NCBI RefSeq assembly: GCF_001006305.1
Contig: NZ_LBHJ01000003.1
Span: 124,001-188,000, forward strand
DNA: 64,000 bases
Origin: Silvibacterium bohemicum
GTDB taxonomy: Bacteria > Acidobacteriota > Terriglobia > Terriglobales > Acidobacteriaceae
Reading direction: 5' to 3'
A program made the position numbers and the translations under genes. The notes under the pieces are model-generated. The model ran no database searches and was not told where the DNA came from. It was given only the letters and a program-made list of their open reading frames with translations. Below are positions 51,770-61,311 of this stretch, in pieces. The first letter of the stretch is position 1; every line of letters starts with the position of its first letter.

Positions 51770-52429
51770 CTTGCCAACGAATTCGAGAATTCTCGCCGCC
51801 CACTAATCCTTTCGCGTCTCGGTGAGCGGTGGAACGCTGGGGGGGAAAGCCACCAGTCCGCTCATCTTTGGATGAAAGCGGACTGCCACGATCCACAGGA
51901 TCTACCTGGAATTGCGCTCGCTATCAGACTAGGGGACGGCTATGCAGGCACTCTGTCCTGATTTGCTCACAGATTGTCGGCCAGGTGAGGCAGCGCCACA
52001 TTGGCAACCCAGATATCGGGCACCTGCATACAGGAAGCTAAAATCACGACCTCGGCGATGATCATTAGGCCATTGCTTCGGCATGAGTCGATCCATGACT
52101 CCGTTGTGAGATTGGTCTTCAACCGCGTGTCCGCCAGCACCGTAATCCAAACCCCGCAGGAAAAATGAAACCTAAGGCCAGCCGCGAACGATCTCGGCCT
52201 AAACGATACCGCTTGTGTTACGACTTGCTTCCGTCCGATCTGCCTAGCCGCTGTACCCTCTGAGCCAACATCTCGACAACGCTAGTCAATTTCATCAACC
52301 AAGTGCGGGGAGATCATCTGCTTCGCTGTTTGAACGAACGATGAGCAAAATAGAACAGATCGCTACTTCCTCCGATGCAATCCTGACGGTCTGAGGCGGG
52401 TGACCGCTCGGTGACGAGAGAGGTTGCGC
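51770..52429. other. divergent intergenic region between mla operon and porin
   Basis: About 660 bases with no recognised gene; it should contain the promoters of both. A direct repeat GGTGAC (52400-52405 and 52410-52415) lies just ahead of the porin ribosome site. A short stretch next to mlaE (51770-51800) still reads as family-like codons. Confidence 0.4.
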
Positions 52430-53716
52430 ATGAAGATCCGACAGTTGCCGCTTCTGTTTCTATTGTGTGGGTTTTGCTTGTTTGCTACCCCGGTCTTTTC
52501 CCAAAGCACGCAGGGAAAATCACTGAGAGGTCCGGATGCTCCCGAAGTAGGCCTGGATGGTCATCTCTTCGGCGACTGGGGCGGAAAACGAAGCGAATTG
52601 CAAGAGCGAGGAGTCAATTTCGACTTTATGTACATCTCGGACTCCCTCTGGAATATCAAGAGTGAGCAGAAAGAACGGCTTGCTAGTTGGAACCGAGTTC
52701 GCGGGACAATAGATATTGATTTCGGAAAACTAGACGGTCCGCAGGGGTTGTACTTCCATGCGACTGCTCTTTGGCAAGGGGGCGGAAATCTCGGGACATA
52801 TCTCGGCACCGAGACGAGCCCGAGCGGCATGTCCAGCTACAACCTCTTCCGTCTGGATTCATGGTGGGTCGAGAAGCAATGGTTCCATGACCGGGTCGCT
52901 TCTCGCATAGGTCAATTCGCCGGCCAGGACTTTTACGGAGATCAGGAATATGGGACCTCCTTCATCTTCGAGCCGATGGGATACGCCTTGGGCAATCTCT
53001 CCACAACATTCGAGACCGGCAGTCCTGGCTCAACCTCCGCGTTCGAAGTCAGCGTCGCACCCTTTCACAATGTTTATATCGCTTCCATGGTGCTCGCTGG
53101 AGACAGGCTTGCGTTCTTTCATAACCACACCGGTCTTGTTCCACAGTTCCGTGGAGCTCCGGTCAGCGTCTCGGAGATCGGATTCACTCCAGGCAAGAAG
53201 GGATTAGTGATGCGCCCCGCCGATGACGTCGTGTCTCGCAAGGGGTACTCCGGTGTCTATAAATTCGGCGCATCGTACAATCCCGGAAAGTTCACGACTG
53301 CCACTCACACGATCAGTTCGGGCGACTACCTCTTGTACTGGATGGCGAGCCAGGCTCTCTGGCGCGTTGATAAGACGGAAGGAAAGGGCTTAGACGTAAC
53401 AGCCGCCTATGACTGGAGTCCTGCGAACGTCAATAGCGACAACAGAGTGCTCACCGCAGGATTGCGATTCAACGAACCGTTGCCTCTCCCGATTCATAAC
53501 ACGATGTCTTTCGGATACGTGCGCAACAAACTCAACCCGCTATTCCTTCCGCCCGGGACTCCGCCCTACAAGGCGGAGCATGGACTTGAGTTCAATGCTC
53601 TGTTCAATATCAGACCGATGATTCTCTTCCAGCCCGTGATCCAGTATTACGCCAATGTGGGAGGAGGCATGCAAAGGGCGGTTGTTCTTGGCCTGAGAGG
53701 CAGAGTTGAGTTCTAG
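52430..53716 (+). CDS. OprB-type carbohydrate/solute-selective outer-membrane porin
   Basis: This is 428 aa from an ATG with GAGAGG six bases upstream. A signal peptide covers residues 1-25 (QLPLLFLLCGFCLFATPVFSQ). The mature start GLDGHLFGDWGGKRSELQERGVNFDFMY is the OprB family opening, and the rest alternates as beta strands, ending in the usual C-terminal aromatic residue (VLGLRGRVEF). It forms a channel for sugars or acids. It stands before an MFS carrier and TcuA/TcuB genes, so it may supply the same substrate across the outer membrane. Confidence 0.87.
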   Translation: MKIRQLPLLFLLCGFCLFATPVFSQSTQGKSLRGPDAPEVGLDGHLFGDWGGKRSELQERGVNFDFMYISDSLWNIKSEQKERLASWNRVRGTIDIDFGKLDGPQGLYFHATALWQGGGNLGTYLGTETSPSGMSSYNLFRLDSWWVEKQWFHDRVASRIGQFAGQDFYGDQEYGTSFIFEPMGYALGNLSTTFETGSPGSTSAFEVSVAPFHNVYIASMVLAGDRLAFFHNHTGLVPQFRGAPVSVSEIGFTPGKKGLVMRPADDVVSRKGYSGVYKFGASYNPGKFTTATHTISSGDYLLYWMASQALWRVDKTEGKGLDVTAAYDWSPANVNSDNRVLTAGLRFNEPLPLPIHNTMSFGYVRNKLNPLFLPPGTPPYKAEHGLEFNALFNIRPMILFQPVIQYYANVGGGMQRAVVLGLRGRVEF

Positions 53717-53922
53717 GTACATTCGTTGGCCCGGTGCATTTGGTCGCTGTTCAATATTGCTCAGATACGTCCTGCTGAACTTGTTAGCTTGTGCTGGTTA
53801 GTGTCCCAGAGATCCGGTCCAATCGAGACGGAGCCTAACTTCCGCAAACTGATTCGTTTTGGCCTCTTTTTGGCACGCAACAGTCGTGATATTTAGGCTG
53901 GTCCAGCACTACGCGAGGTGAG

Positions 53923-55278
53923 ATGGTGGCGACAACGTTGTTGGACAAATCGCAGGGTGCGCGGCACTCGGCAGCAGCGCGTATCGACCGCCTCCCGATC
54001 GGGTCATTTCAAAAACAGATCATGTGGCTGGTTGCCTATGTATTCTTCTTCGAGTTAGGAGACCTGAACAACTTTGGGTTCGCGGCACCGGAGCTTCGTA
54101 TTCAATGGAAGCTATCCATCGCCACGATCGGCCTCATCACTTCATCGGCCTTCATGGGCATGTTTGTGGGAGCGATAGCCGGAGGCTGGTTTTCGGACAA
54201 GGTTGGGCGCAAAAAGGCCCTGATCCTAACCACGATTTGCTACTCAATCTCTTCTCTCCTGAATGCCTTTGCCTGGAATGTACCTGGCCTGCTGGTGACA
54301 CGATTTTTGACGGGTGTAGGGCTTTCCGCGATGACAGTCGTCGCCATTACCTATATCAGCGAGATGTTCCCCGCCAAGAAGCGCGGTACGTATCAGGGCT
54401 GGGTCATGACGATTGGCCTCTTTGGAATACCCTTTTCCGCGCTTGTGGCCGGAGAACTGATTCCAAGGATCCATTACGGCTGGCGGCTGGTGTTCGTCTT
54501 CGGCGCACTGGGCTTATTCATGCCGTTGTTCTCCCGGAGACTCGAAGAGTCGCCGCGCTGGTACGAGAACCAGGGCCGGTTCGCCGAGGCAGATAAGGCT
54601 CTGGATCGGATTGAAGCGCGCAGCATCGCTGATTCCGGGCCTCTGCCGCCCCTTGGCGATGAGCCGGCGACGACAGGCAAGCACAGCAAGTTCAGCGATT
54701 TGTTTACCCCAACCTATCTGAAGCGCACCCTGATGCTGATCGGCGTCTACGTCTTCCAGACTCTCGGTCTTTTCGGATTCATGGCCTGGGTTCCAACGCT
54801 ATTGGCGGCGCGTGGTTTTCCCGTGGTGAAGTCACTGCTTTGGGTTTCCATCATGTACTTCGGCGCGCCGGTCGGAGCACTGATCGCGGCGATCATTTCC
54901 GATAAGTGGGAGCGAAAGTACCTGATTGCGATCACTTCGGTTGTCATTGCAGGTTTCGGCGTGGTGTATGGCCTCAGCAACGCGATGGTGCCAATCGTGA
55001 TCCTCGGCTTCTGCGTGGCGATGTTCATTCAGACCTTTGCCCCGCTGCTGTACGCCTACACCCCCGAGTGCTATCCGACCGAGATTCGCAGCTCGGGTTC
55101 CGGCGTCGCGTATGGCGCCGGCCGCCTGGCGAACAGTTTAGGACCCATGTTGATTGCTTTCCTATTTACGCACTACGGCTACAAGAGCGTATTTGTTTAT
55201 ATCGCCGCGACGTGGCTGCTGGTCGCTGTCATCATCACCGCATTTGGGCCGAAGACTAAAGATCGGGTGCTCGCATAA
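53923..55278 (+). CDS. MFS proton symporter, probable carboxylate uptake
   Basis: This is 451 aa with 12 TM helices. The typical MFS loop motif is GGWFSDKVGRKKALILTT between TM2 and TM3, and YISEMFPAKKRGTYQGWV and YTPECYPTEIRSSGSGVAYGAGR are hallmarks of the sugar/aromatic-acid/metabolite symporter group. It is followed 51 bases later by tcuA on the same strand. In Salmonella the equivalent place is taken by the MFS carrier TcuC, so a role in tricarboxylate uptake is likely but inferred from position. GAGGTGAG lies directly before the ATG. Confidence 0.88.
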   Translation: MVATTLLDKSQGARHSAAARIDRLPIGSFQKQIMWLVAYVFFFELGDLNNFGFAAPELRIQWKLSIATIGLITSSAFMGMFVGAIAGGWFSDKVGRKKALILTTICYSISSLLNAFAWNVPGLLVTRFLTGVGLSAMTVVAITYISEMFPAKKRGTYQGWVMTIGLFGIPFSALVAGELIPRIHYGWRLVFVFGALGLFMPLFSRRLEESPRWYENQGRFAEADKALDRIEARSIADSGPLPPLGDEPATTGKHSKFSDLFTPTYLKRTLMLIGVYVFQTLGLFGFMAWVPTLLAARGFPVVKSLLWVSIMYFGAPVGALIAAIISDKWERKYLIAITSVVIAGFGVVYGLSNAMVPIVILGFCVAMFIQTFAPLLYAYTPECYPTEIRSSGSGVAYGAGRLANSLGPMLIAFLFTHYGYKSVFVYIAATWLLVAVIITAFGPKTKDRVLA

Positions 55279-55329
55279 CCGCACACGCTGTTCCCGTTTA
55301 CGGGCGGCCCTGGCTTTCTGGAGACAACC

Positions 55330-56778
55330 ATGACGGACGGTTTATCGGGATTCGATGTTCTGGTGATAGGCGGAGGCAACGCAGCCATGGCTGCCGCCCT
55401 GAGCGCACGAGAGGGCGGGGCCACTGTGCTGGTCCTCGAGAGTGCGCCGAAGGATTTCCGCGCAGGAAATAGCCGGCACACCAGAGACCTGCGCTGCATG
55501 CACGACGCGCCGACCCCGGTGATGTCCGGAGCCTACACAGAGGATGAGTTTTACAAAGATATTTTGAGTGTCACCGGAGGCAAGACAGACGAAAAGCTGG
55601 CTCGCATGACGATTCGAGCTTCGACCGAGTGTACCGAGTGGATGAAACAGTATGGAGTTCGGTTCCAGCATGCGCTGGGTGGCACGCTGCAGCTGGGACG
55701 CACCAATGCGTTCTTTCTGGGCGGCGGCAAGGCCATGATGAACTCGTATTATGCAGCCGCAGAGAAAAGGGACATTAAAGTTGTTTACGATGCCGAGGTC
55801 GTTGACCTCGATGTTGTCGACGGCGAATTTCGGAGTGCCACCGTTCTCATTGGAGGCAGGACTGTTAAGGTAAGCGCGAAAGCCGTGGTGGCGGCTTCTG
55901 GCGGTTTTGAGGCAAACCTCGAGTGGCTAAAAGAAGCGTGGGGTCCGATAGCTGACAATTTTCTGATACGCGGCACGCCTTATAACAAGGGCAAAGTCCT
56001 GAAGCGATTGCTGGCGTTGGGGGTGGACTCCGTCGGCGATGCCAAAGCTGCTCACATGGTGGCCATCGACGCCCGCGCGCCGAAGTTCGACGGCGGCATC
56101 GTCACGCGGCTTGATTGTGTCTCCCTTGGGATTGTGGTGAATAACAAAGGCGAGCGCTTTTACGATGAAGGCGAGGACTTCTGGCCGAAGCGCTATGCCA
56201 TATGGGGCCGGTTGGTAGCAGAGCAGCCTGATCAGATCGGTCATTGCATCATTGACTCCAAGGCGATGGGGCAATTCATGCCCTCCGTATTTCCACCACT
56301 GGAGGCGCAGAGCATCGGCGAACTCGCAAAGCTGATGATGCTGCCTGTAGACGCCGTGGAAGCCACAGTGAAGGCATACAACGCGGCGGTTCAGCCGGGA
56401 ACGTTCAACCACGAAACCCTGGACGACTGTAAGACCGTTGGCTTGCATCCCGAGAAGACCCACTGGGCTCTTCGCATCGACAAGCCTCCGTTCTATGCCT
56501 ATGGACTGCGCCCAGGTCTTACGTTCACCTATCTGGGGGTAAAGGTGAACGAGCGCGCCATGGCACTGATGAAGGGCGGTGGTCGCTCCCGGAATATCTT
56601 CGCTGCTGGAGAGATCATGGTTGGCAACGTCCTTGGCAAAGGCTATGCGGCTGGCATCGGCGTCACCGTCGGTACCGTGTTTGGCAGGATCGCCGGCCGG
56701 GAGGCAGCGCTGGAGGCCCTCAACTGCGAAGACAGGGTCGTTGCAAAGGAAGAGGTCGCACATTATGCCGCAAGCTGA
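55330..56778 (+). CDS. tcuA: FAD-dependent tricarballylate dehydrogenase-like protein
   Basis: This is 482 aa with GGAG about six bases before the ATG. The FAD motif DVLVIGGGNAAMAAALSARE and the segment RAGNSRHTRDLRCM match TcuA. The fumarate-reductase-type flavin fold continues to the C-terminal FAD-closing motif IFAAGEIMVGNVLGKGYAAGIG. In Salmonella, TcuA oxidises tricarballylate to cis-aconitate and TcuB regenerates its flavin. Related flavoproteins use other substrates, so tricarballylate is the best but not certain guess. Confidence 0.87.
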   Translation: MTDGLSGFDVLVIGGGNAAMAAALSAREGGATVLVLESAPKDFRAGNSRHTRDLRCMHDAPTPVMSGAYTEDEFYKDILSVTGGKTDEKLARMTIRASTECTEWMKQYGVRFQHALGGTLQLGRTNAFFLGGGKAMMNSYYAAAEKRDIKVVYDAEVVDLDVVDGEFRSATVLIGGRTVKVSAKAVVAASGGFEANLEWLKEAWGPIADNFLIRGTPYNKGKVLKRLLALGVDSVGDAKAAHMVAIDARAPKFDGGIVTRLDCVSLGIVVNNKGERFYDEGEDFWPKRYAIWGRLVAEQPDQIGHCIIDSKAMGQFMPSVFPPLEAQSIGELAKLMMLPVDAVEATVKAYNAAVQPGTFNHETLDDCKTVGLHPEKTHWALRIDKPPFYAYGLRPGLTFTYLGVKVNERAMALMKGGGRSRNIFAAGEIMVGNVLGKGYAAGIGVTVGTVFGRIAGREAALEALNCEDRVVAKEEVAHYAAS

Positions 56779-57898
56779 ATTAATCGTGCTACCTGCCGAA
56801 TTACTCGCAGAAGGCCAACACCTGATGACGGTTTGCAATGCCTGCCGCTACTGCGAGGGATATTGTGCGGTTTGGAAGGCGATGGAGACGCGTCTCGTTT
56901 TCAAGGAGAGCGATCTCAATTATCTTTCTAATCTCTGCCACAACTGCGGTGAGTGCTACTACTCCTGCCAGTATGCCCCTCCGCACGAGTTTGCCATCAA
57001 TCCCCCGAAGACCTTGGCCAAGATCCGCCTCCATACCTACGAGCTGTATGCGTGGCCGGGACCCCTGGCGAAAGCCTTTCAGAATAATGGCCTGCTGGTC
57101 TCGCTACTTACCGTGGTGCTGCTCACCGGATCTATGGCCGCCGGCAGCTTGATGATGGGCGGTCGGCTGTTTGAGCCTGTCCACGACGGCAACTTCTACA
57201 AGATCATTCCTCATTCCGTCATGTCTTTGACGTTTGGTGTTGTCGGAGCGTTTGCGGCAGTTGCTCTGCTTATCGGCTTCCTTCGCTTCTGGCGCAACGT
57301 GGGCGAATCGTATTCCACGCTTGCGAATCCTCGGGCGCTGCTCCGGGCCGCAAAAGATGTGCTCACCATGACCAACCTTGATAACGATGGGGACGGCTGC
57401 AGCTATCCGACACAGACGAGTTCTGAGTCGTTGCGCTGGTTACATCACCTGACCTTCTACGGATTTCTGTCCTGCTTCATCGCCACCACGCTGGGCGCGA
57501 TTTATTACTACGTCCTGGGACAGCACGGACCCCCGGGTTATACGAGCCTGCCCGTCATCTTCGGCACCGTGGGAGGCATCGGCCTCATAGTCGGGCCGAT
57601 CGGTCTTCTCATCCTCATGCAGCGGCGCAATCGGGATATCGTCGACAAGAGCCAGAGCGGTATGGACGTGGCGTTTATCCTTCTGTTGGTGCTGATTGCT
57701 GTCACCGGATTCCTCCTGCTCGTGTTGCGCCAAAGCGCAGCAATGGGTGCTCTGTTGTTAGTCCATCTCAGTCTGGTTATGACACTCTTCCTGACCATCC
57801 CTTATGGCAAATTCGTCCATGGGATCTATCGTTCGGGGGCTTTGGTGAAGTGGGCACTGGAGCGCTCGCGCCAGACCAAGAGCAAAGTAGCTGCCTGA
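56765..57898 (+). CDS. tcuB: TcuB: iron-sulfur and membrane protein reoxidising TcuA
   Basis: This is 377 aa. Its ATG at 56765 lies inside the end of tcuA (14-base overlap), so the pair is coupled. Two ferredoxin-like Cys sets are visible: VCNACRYCEGYCAVW and LCHNCGECYYSCQYAPPHEF. From residue 110 on there are about six TM helices with His residues that may bind haem (SLRWLHHLTFYGF, LLVHLSLVM). It is expected to pass electrons from the TcuA flavin to the quinone pool. This matches known TcuB closely. Confidence 0.9.
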   Translation: MPQAELIVLPAELLAEGQHLMTVCNACRYCEGYCAVWKAMETRLVFKESDLNYLSNLCHNCGECYYSCQYAPPHEFAINPPKTLAKIRLHTYELYAWPGPLAKAFQNNGLLVSLLTVVLLTGSMAAGSLMMGGRLFEPVHDGNFYKIIPHSVMSLTFGVVGAFAAVALLIGFLRFWRNVGESYSTLANPRALLRAAKDVLTMTNLDNDGDGCSYPTQTSSESLRWLHHLTFYGFLSCFIATTLGAIYYYVLGQHGPPGYTSLPVIFGTVGGIGLIVGPIGLLILMQRRNRDIVDKSQSGMDVAFILLLVLIAVTGFLLLVLRQSAAMGALLLVHLSLVMTLFLTIPYGKFVHGIYRSGALVKWALERSRQTKSKVAA

Positions 57899-57958
57899 TC
57901 AATGGAAGGTCACCGGCTCTAACGCCGTTAAGCGCCATTTGATGTTTGCACGGAAAAT

Positions 57959-57990
57959 GAGCGATACGCCGGAGTTCCGGAGTATCGCTC
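57959..57990. terminator. strong hairpin between convergent tcuB and prpD-like genes
   Basis: The stem GAGCGATAC pairs with GTATCGCTC; after one mismatch CCGGA pairs with TCCGG across a two-base loop, giving 14 pairs. It lies midway between two converging stops, fitting a bidirectional terminator. There is no T-run, so another structural role is possible. Confidence 0.6.
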
Positions 57991-58021
57991 AGATTGTCTC
58001 AGCTGTTAAACACTCATCGTT

Positions 58022-59437
58022 TTAAGCGTGGGCGAGTGCTTCTTCAAAAGCCACATTGATGACCTTGGAGAGGCTCACTGCTTCTTGTGTGTCCAGATGC
58101 GCGACCGCGTTGACGATGGCTGCGCGCTGGTCCGCGCTCGCGTGGGAGGACGCAAGGCTATTGAATTTAGCCACGACTGTATCCCACGGCATCGGATGAG
58201 TGTAAAAGCCTTCATAGTCGTGCTTCTCGATGGTGAGCTTCTTCCCATCGTTGAGTTCAACCTGGATCCGGCACGGCATCTCCACAGGAAAACGATCGCT
58301 CATTGACTTGTCGGGACGGATGGTGACCTTCTGTAAGAGATCCTGGACATCCTGCTTGAGAATGCGTTTGGGATCGTATTGCGCTGGAGTGACTTCACCG
58401 TCGATCAGCGCTACTGCAATCATGTAGGGCAGACTATGATCCGCTTCTTCTTTGGTCTGGACATGCTGCTTGTTTCCGTCATTGCCGCCGCCGATGATGT
58501 TGTATGCAACATCGAAGATATCAACGCTCACGGTCTTGATATCTGACGCTTTGACGTGCTGGGTAGAGCGCAGTTCCAGGGCGGCCTCCATTGCGGTCTG
58601 CGCATGGAACTCCGCGTTGTACTTCTTGATGTTGGTCTTAAGAACGATCTCGAGGTCCTCTTTCGACCAGTCCAGCTCAAACTTTCCCGTGATGGCATCC
58701 ATCAGGCCGCCCTTGCCTTCGAAGACCTCCAGTGGACCCGTCACGCCGCGCTTGGCCAGGAACGCCGCGCTGGTCGCACCGTAAGCCATGTTGGGATATG
58801 CTAAACCCTTCCAATTGGAGAGATTACCCGACCGGGTAACGCGCAAGGCAACATACGACGCGCCGCTTATCGCGACGGCGTTCGCGACTCCCGCCTGATC
58901 CAGACCCAGTACCTTTGCCACGCCCGCGGCTACACCATATGCTCCTTGAACCGTGTGATCAAAACCCTTCGGACGCACCGGCGCGACATCGGACAGCCGG
59001 CACTGGACCTGGTACGCCACCGCCAGCGCGGTCAGGAAATCCTTGCCGCTCTTGCCCGCGTACTCGCTTGCCGCCAGTATCGACATCACGTTGTCGGCCG
59101 GGTGGCAGGTTTCATGTTTCGCGATATAGGAGTCCATGAAGTCCAAATAACGTTCGAGCGTGGAGTTATAGAACGCTGCGAGGACGGGTGAGCTTTTTCC
59201 GCCGCCGATCAGGCTGCTCAGAGGCTTGCCGCCGAATTCGTCCAGTTGCGCGTGCAATGCCTTGACCGGCGGCGCTTCCAGTGCTCCGATGGCGCAGCCG
59301 ATCGCATCGAGGGTGTGAATCTTGAGTTGTTGCCGTGCGTCCGCAGAGATGTCTTCATAACGCACACGCACGACAAAGGCCGCGAGTTGTTCTGCTAACG
59401 TCATCTTCTTCTTTGCATCGGATACTGTCGTAGGCAT
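58022..59437 (-). CDS. MmgE/PrpD family protein (2-methylcitrate dehydratase-like)
   Basis: This is 471 aa with AAGGAG seven bases before the ATG. The typical MmgE/PrpD all-helical first part reads LKIHTLDAIGCAIGALEAPPV and LERYLDFMDSYIAKHETCHPADN, followed by FDHTVQGAYGVAAGVAKVLGL, KGLAYPNMAYGATSAAFLAKRGVTGP and, later, PYMIAVALIDGEVT. The family includes 2-methylcitrate dehydratase, cis-aconitate decarboxylase and iminodisuccinate epimerase. It converges on tcuB. A dehydratase acting on the cis-aconitate made by TcuA would make chemical sense; this is inference. Confidence 0.87.
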   Translation of the reverse strand: MPTTVSDAKKKMTLAEQLAAFVVRVRYEDISADARQQLKIHTLDAIGCAIGALEAPPVKALHAQLDEFGGKPLSSLIGGGKSSPVLAAFYNSTLERYLDFMDSYIAKHETCHPADNVMSILAASEYAGKSGKDFLTALAVAYQVQCRLSDVAPVRPKGFDHTVQGAYGVAAGVAKVLGLDQAGVANAVAISGASYVALRVTRSGNLSNWKGLAYPNMAYGATSAAFLAKRGVTGPLEVFEGKGGLMDAITGKFELDWSKEDLEIVLKTNIKKYNAEFHAQTAMEAALELRSTQHVKASDIKTVSVDIFDVAYNIIGGGNDGNKQHVQTKEEADHSLPYMIAVALIDGEVTPAQYDPKRILKQDVQDLLQKVTIRPDKSMSDRFPVEMPCRIQVELNDGKKLTIEKHDYEGFYTHPMPWDTVVAKFNSLASSHASADQRAAIVNAVAHLDTQEAVSLSKVINVAFEEALAHA

Positions 59438-59939
59438 TGTGCTGCTCCTTGAGAAACGTGAATGTTGAGAATGGATTTTACAGACTGAGTGCGGCTCTTC
59501 AGCACTTTCAATCCGCTTCCTCTGGCGTGGTTATTCGTCCTAAAACGCGTACGACAAAAACTGCCTAAGTGTTCCAGATCGGTTTGCGGCAATCTGTTTC
59601 CTTTTGCTCATGGTGAGATCTCGCAGTTCGCAAGCGTGAAGGCAGATGTCGCACAGGCCGCAAGATTTTCCCACTCCTGCCGATTCGAGACCAAGCCCGT
59701 TGCGAGACAGATAGCTGGTGCGCTTTGCGATGGTGGCGCATGTCGGCGAAAAGCAGAGCGAGCCTCGATTTTGTCGAATTCTCTCGGAACTGACATGGCT
59801 AGGGAAAAGAGCTGAAAACGCAGGGAGGAACTCCGGCGGTGAATCTATAATGTTTGCAGCATTCCCTCCTGCTTGCTTCGCCTCGGAAGCGATCGAGCCT
59901 TCGTTTGATTGCCATTGGCACGACCGCCTTCGGGAAGGG
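59438..59939. other. divergent intergenic region with a TATAAT box
   Basis: About 500 bases between the divergent prpD-like and Crp/Fnr genes. A TATAAT at 59846-59851 lies about 90 bases before the regulator start and supports that start, though no good -35 match is seen. A frame is open through part of the region but reads as non-family sequence. Confidence 0.4.
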
Positions 59940-60605
59940 ATGGTTCAGATGGTTGAAACCTCAGAAGCTGTATTTGACGCAGCTGCGTTTCTCGAACAGG
60001 CTGGACTGGGACGAAGAATCGTCCAATTCAAGCCAAAGCGGACCTTCTTCTCGCAAGGAGGTCCAGCTGACTCCATCTTCTATCTTCAGAAAGGGCGCGC
60101 AAAACTCACGGTCGTTTCAAAAAACGGGAAAGAAGCAACGATCGCGCTCCTCTCCGAAGGCGAATTCGTCGGAGAGGAATCGCTCGCAACCGTGGGTGGG
60201 TTGCGTCTGGCGACTGCGACTGCCATCACCGCCTGTACAGCACTGAAGATAGAGAAGGAGGAGATGGTCCGCGTGATGCACGAGGAGCACGCCTTCTCCG
60301 ACCTGTTCCTGAGATTTCTGCTGGGACGCAGCATGAGAACCCAGGCCGATCTGGTCGATCAGCTTTTCAACTCAAGCGAAAAGCGGTTGGCGAGAATTCT
60401 TTTATTGATGGCGGAGTTTGGCAAGCCGGGAGAACCCGAAACATTGATTCCAGAGATCACGCAGGAAACTCTGGCAGAAATGATCGGAACTACCCGATCC
60501 CGAGTCAGTTTCTTCATGAACCGCTTTCGCAAGCTCGGCTTCATTGAATACAACGGTCGCATCCGGGTTCACAAGTCGTTGCTCAATGTGATTCTGCACG
60601 ACTGA
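59940..60605 (+). CDS. Crp/Fnr-family transcriptional regulator
   Basis: This is 221 aa from the ATG at 59940; a second ATG three codons on has better spacing to AAGGG. The frame continues far upstream but that part is not family-like. The cyclic-nucleotide fold is FFSQGGPADSIFYLQKGRAK, VVSKNGKEATIALLSEGEFVGEESL. The C-terminal HTH reads ITQETLAEMIGTTRSRVSFF, MNRFRKLGFIEYNGRIRVHK. There is no N-terminal Cys cluster, unlike the regulator at 46433, so a small-molecule signal is more likely. It may control neighbouring genes. Confidence 0.9.
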   Translation: MVQMVETSEAVFDAAAFLEQAGLGRRIVQFKPKRTFFSQGGPADSIFYLQKGRAKLTVVSKNGKEATIALLSEGEFVGEESLATVGGLRLATATAITACTALKIEKEEMVRVMHEEHAFSDLFLRFLLGRSMRTQADLVDQLFNSSEKRLARILLLMAEFGKPGEPETLIPEITQETLAEMIGTTRSRVSFFMNRFRKLGFIEYNGRIRVHKSLLNVILHD

Positions 60606-60815
60606 ATGATTTTCGCCATCCTGGCGCCATGCGCTTGCAGAAGTGCGGGAGACTTGCTATGCCGTCCCGACGGGTCTGGCAAACGCTGGGCCGAGGATCG
60701 GAGTTCACACTCTCTCAGAGTGAGCGGATATCTGAGGGCAATGTGGCTATTCGCATGCGACGACGCATCCAATGGGCAGCAGTAGCGCACTTTCGAAGTG
60801 CGGACGGGAGTTTGC

Positions 60816-61268
60816 ATGTATCACGCGATCGTCAAACGGATTGCCCTGCAAAACTTTCTGCGAGTGAATCGGAAGGATTATGCTCCGATCCTGAAGGGCT
60901 GTTCCCCTGATGTCCATCATCAGTTTGGCGGATATCATGCACTGGGCGGCGAGCGGCACGATCGTGAAGCGCTGGGACGATGGTTCGAACGCCTTGGCCG
61001 GCTGGCGCCAACTTTGCTGCTGACAGTTCATGATGTATGGGTGAAAGGCGGCCCCTGGAATACGACCGTCATCATGCGATGGTCCGCTGTACAGGATCTC
61101 CCGGACGGCTCACCCTATAACAACCACGGCGTTCACATCATTCGCATGCGTTGGGGCAAGGTGTTCGATATCGATGCAAACGAGGATTCTCAACTTGTTG
61201 CCGCATCCTTACAGATATGGGCCGCGCATGGAGTGAACGAAGCTCTTGCCGCTCCCATCCTGAGCTAG
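60816..61268 (+). CDS. SnoaL/NTF2-like fold protein
   Basis: This is 150 aa from an ATG with GGGAG five bases upstream. The cone-shaped alpha+beta fold of NTF2/SnoaL proteins is suggested by the N-terminal helix AIVKRIALQNFLRVNRKDYA, GGYHALGGERHDREALGRWFERLG and strands TVHDVWVKGGPWNTTVIMRW and HGVHIIRMRWGKVFDIDANED. Members are small enzymes or ligand-binding proteins. The substrate is unknown. It is followed by a small repetitive protein 43 bases later. Confidence 0.75.
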   Translation: MYHAIVKRIALQNFLRVNRKDYAPILKGCSPDVHHQFGGYHALGGERHDREALGRWFERLGRLAPTLLLTVHDVWVKGGPWNTTVIMRWSAVQDLPDGSPYNNHGVHIIRMRWGKVFDIDANEDSQLVAASLQIWAAHGVNEALAAPILS

Positions 61269-61311
61269 TAAGAACCACGGCATCGCACAAGGTCGAAGGA
61301 GAAAGGGACTT

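Noticed and set aside
59718-59939. N-terminal extension of the second Crp/Fnr regulator
   Set aside because: Sequence does not match the family and a TATAAT box lies inside it.
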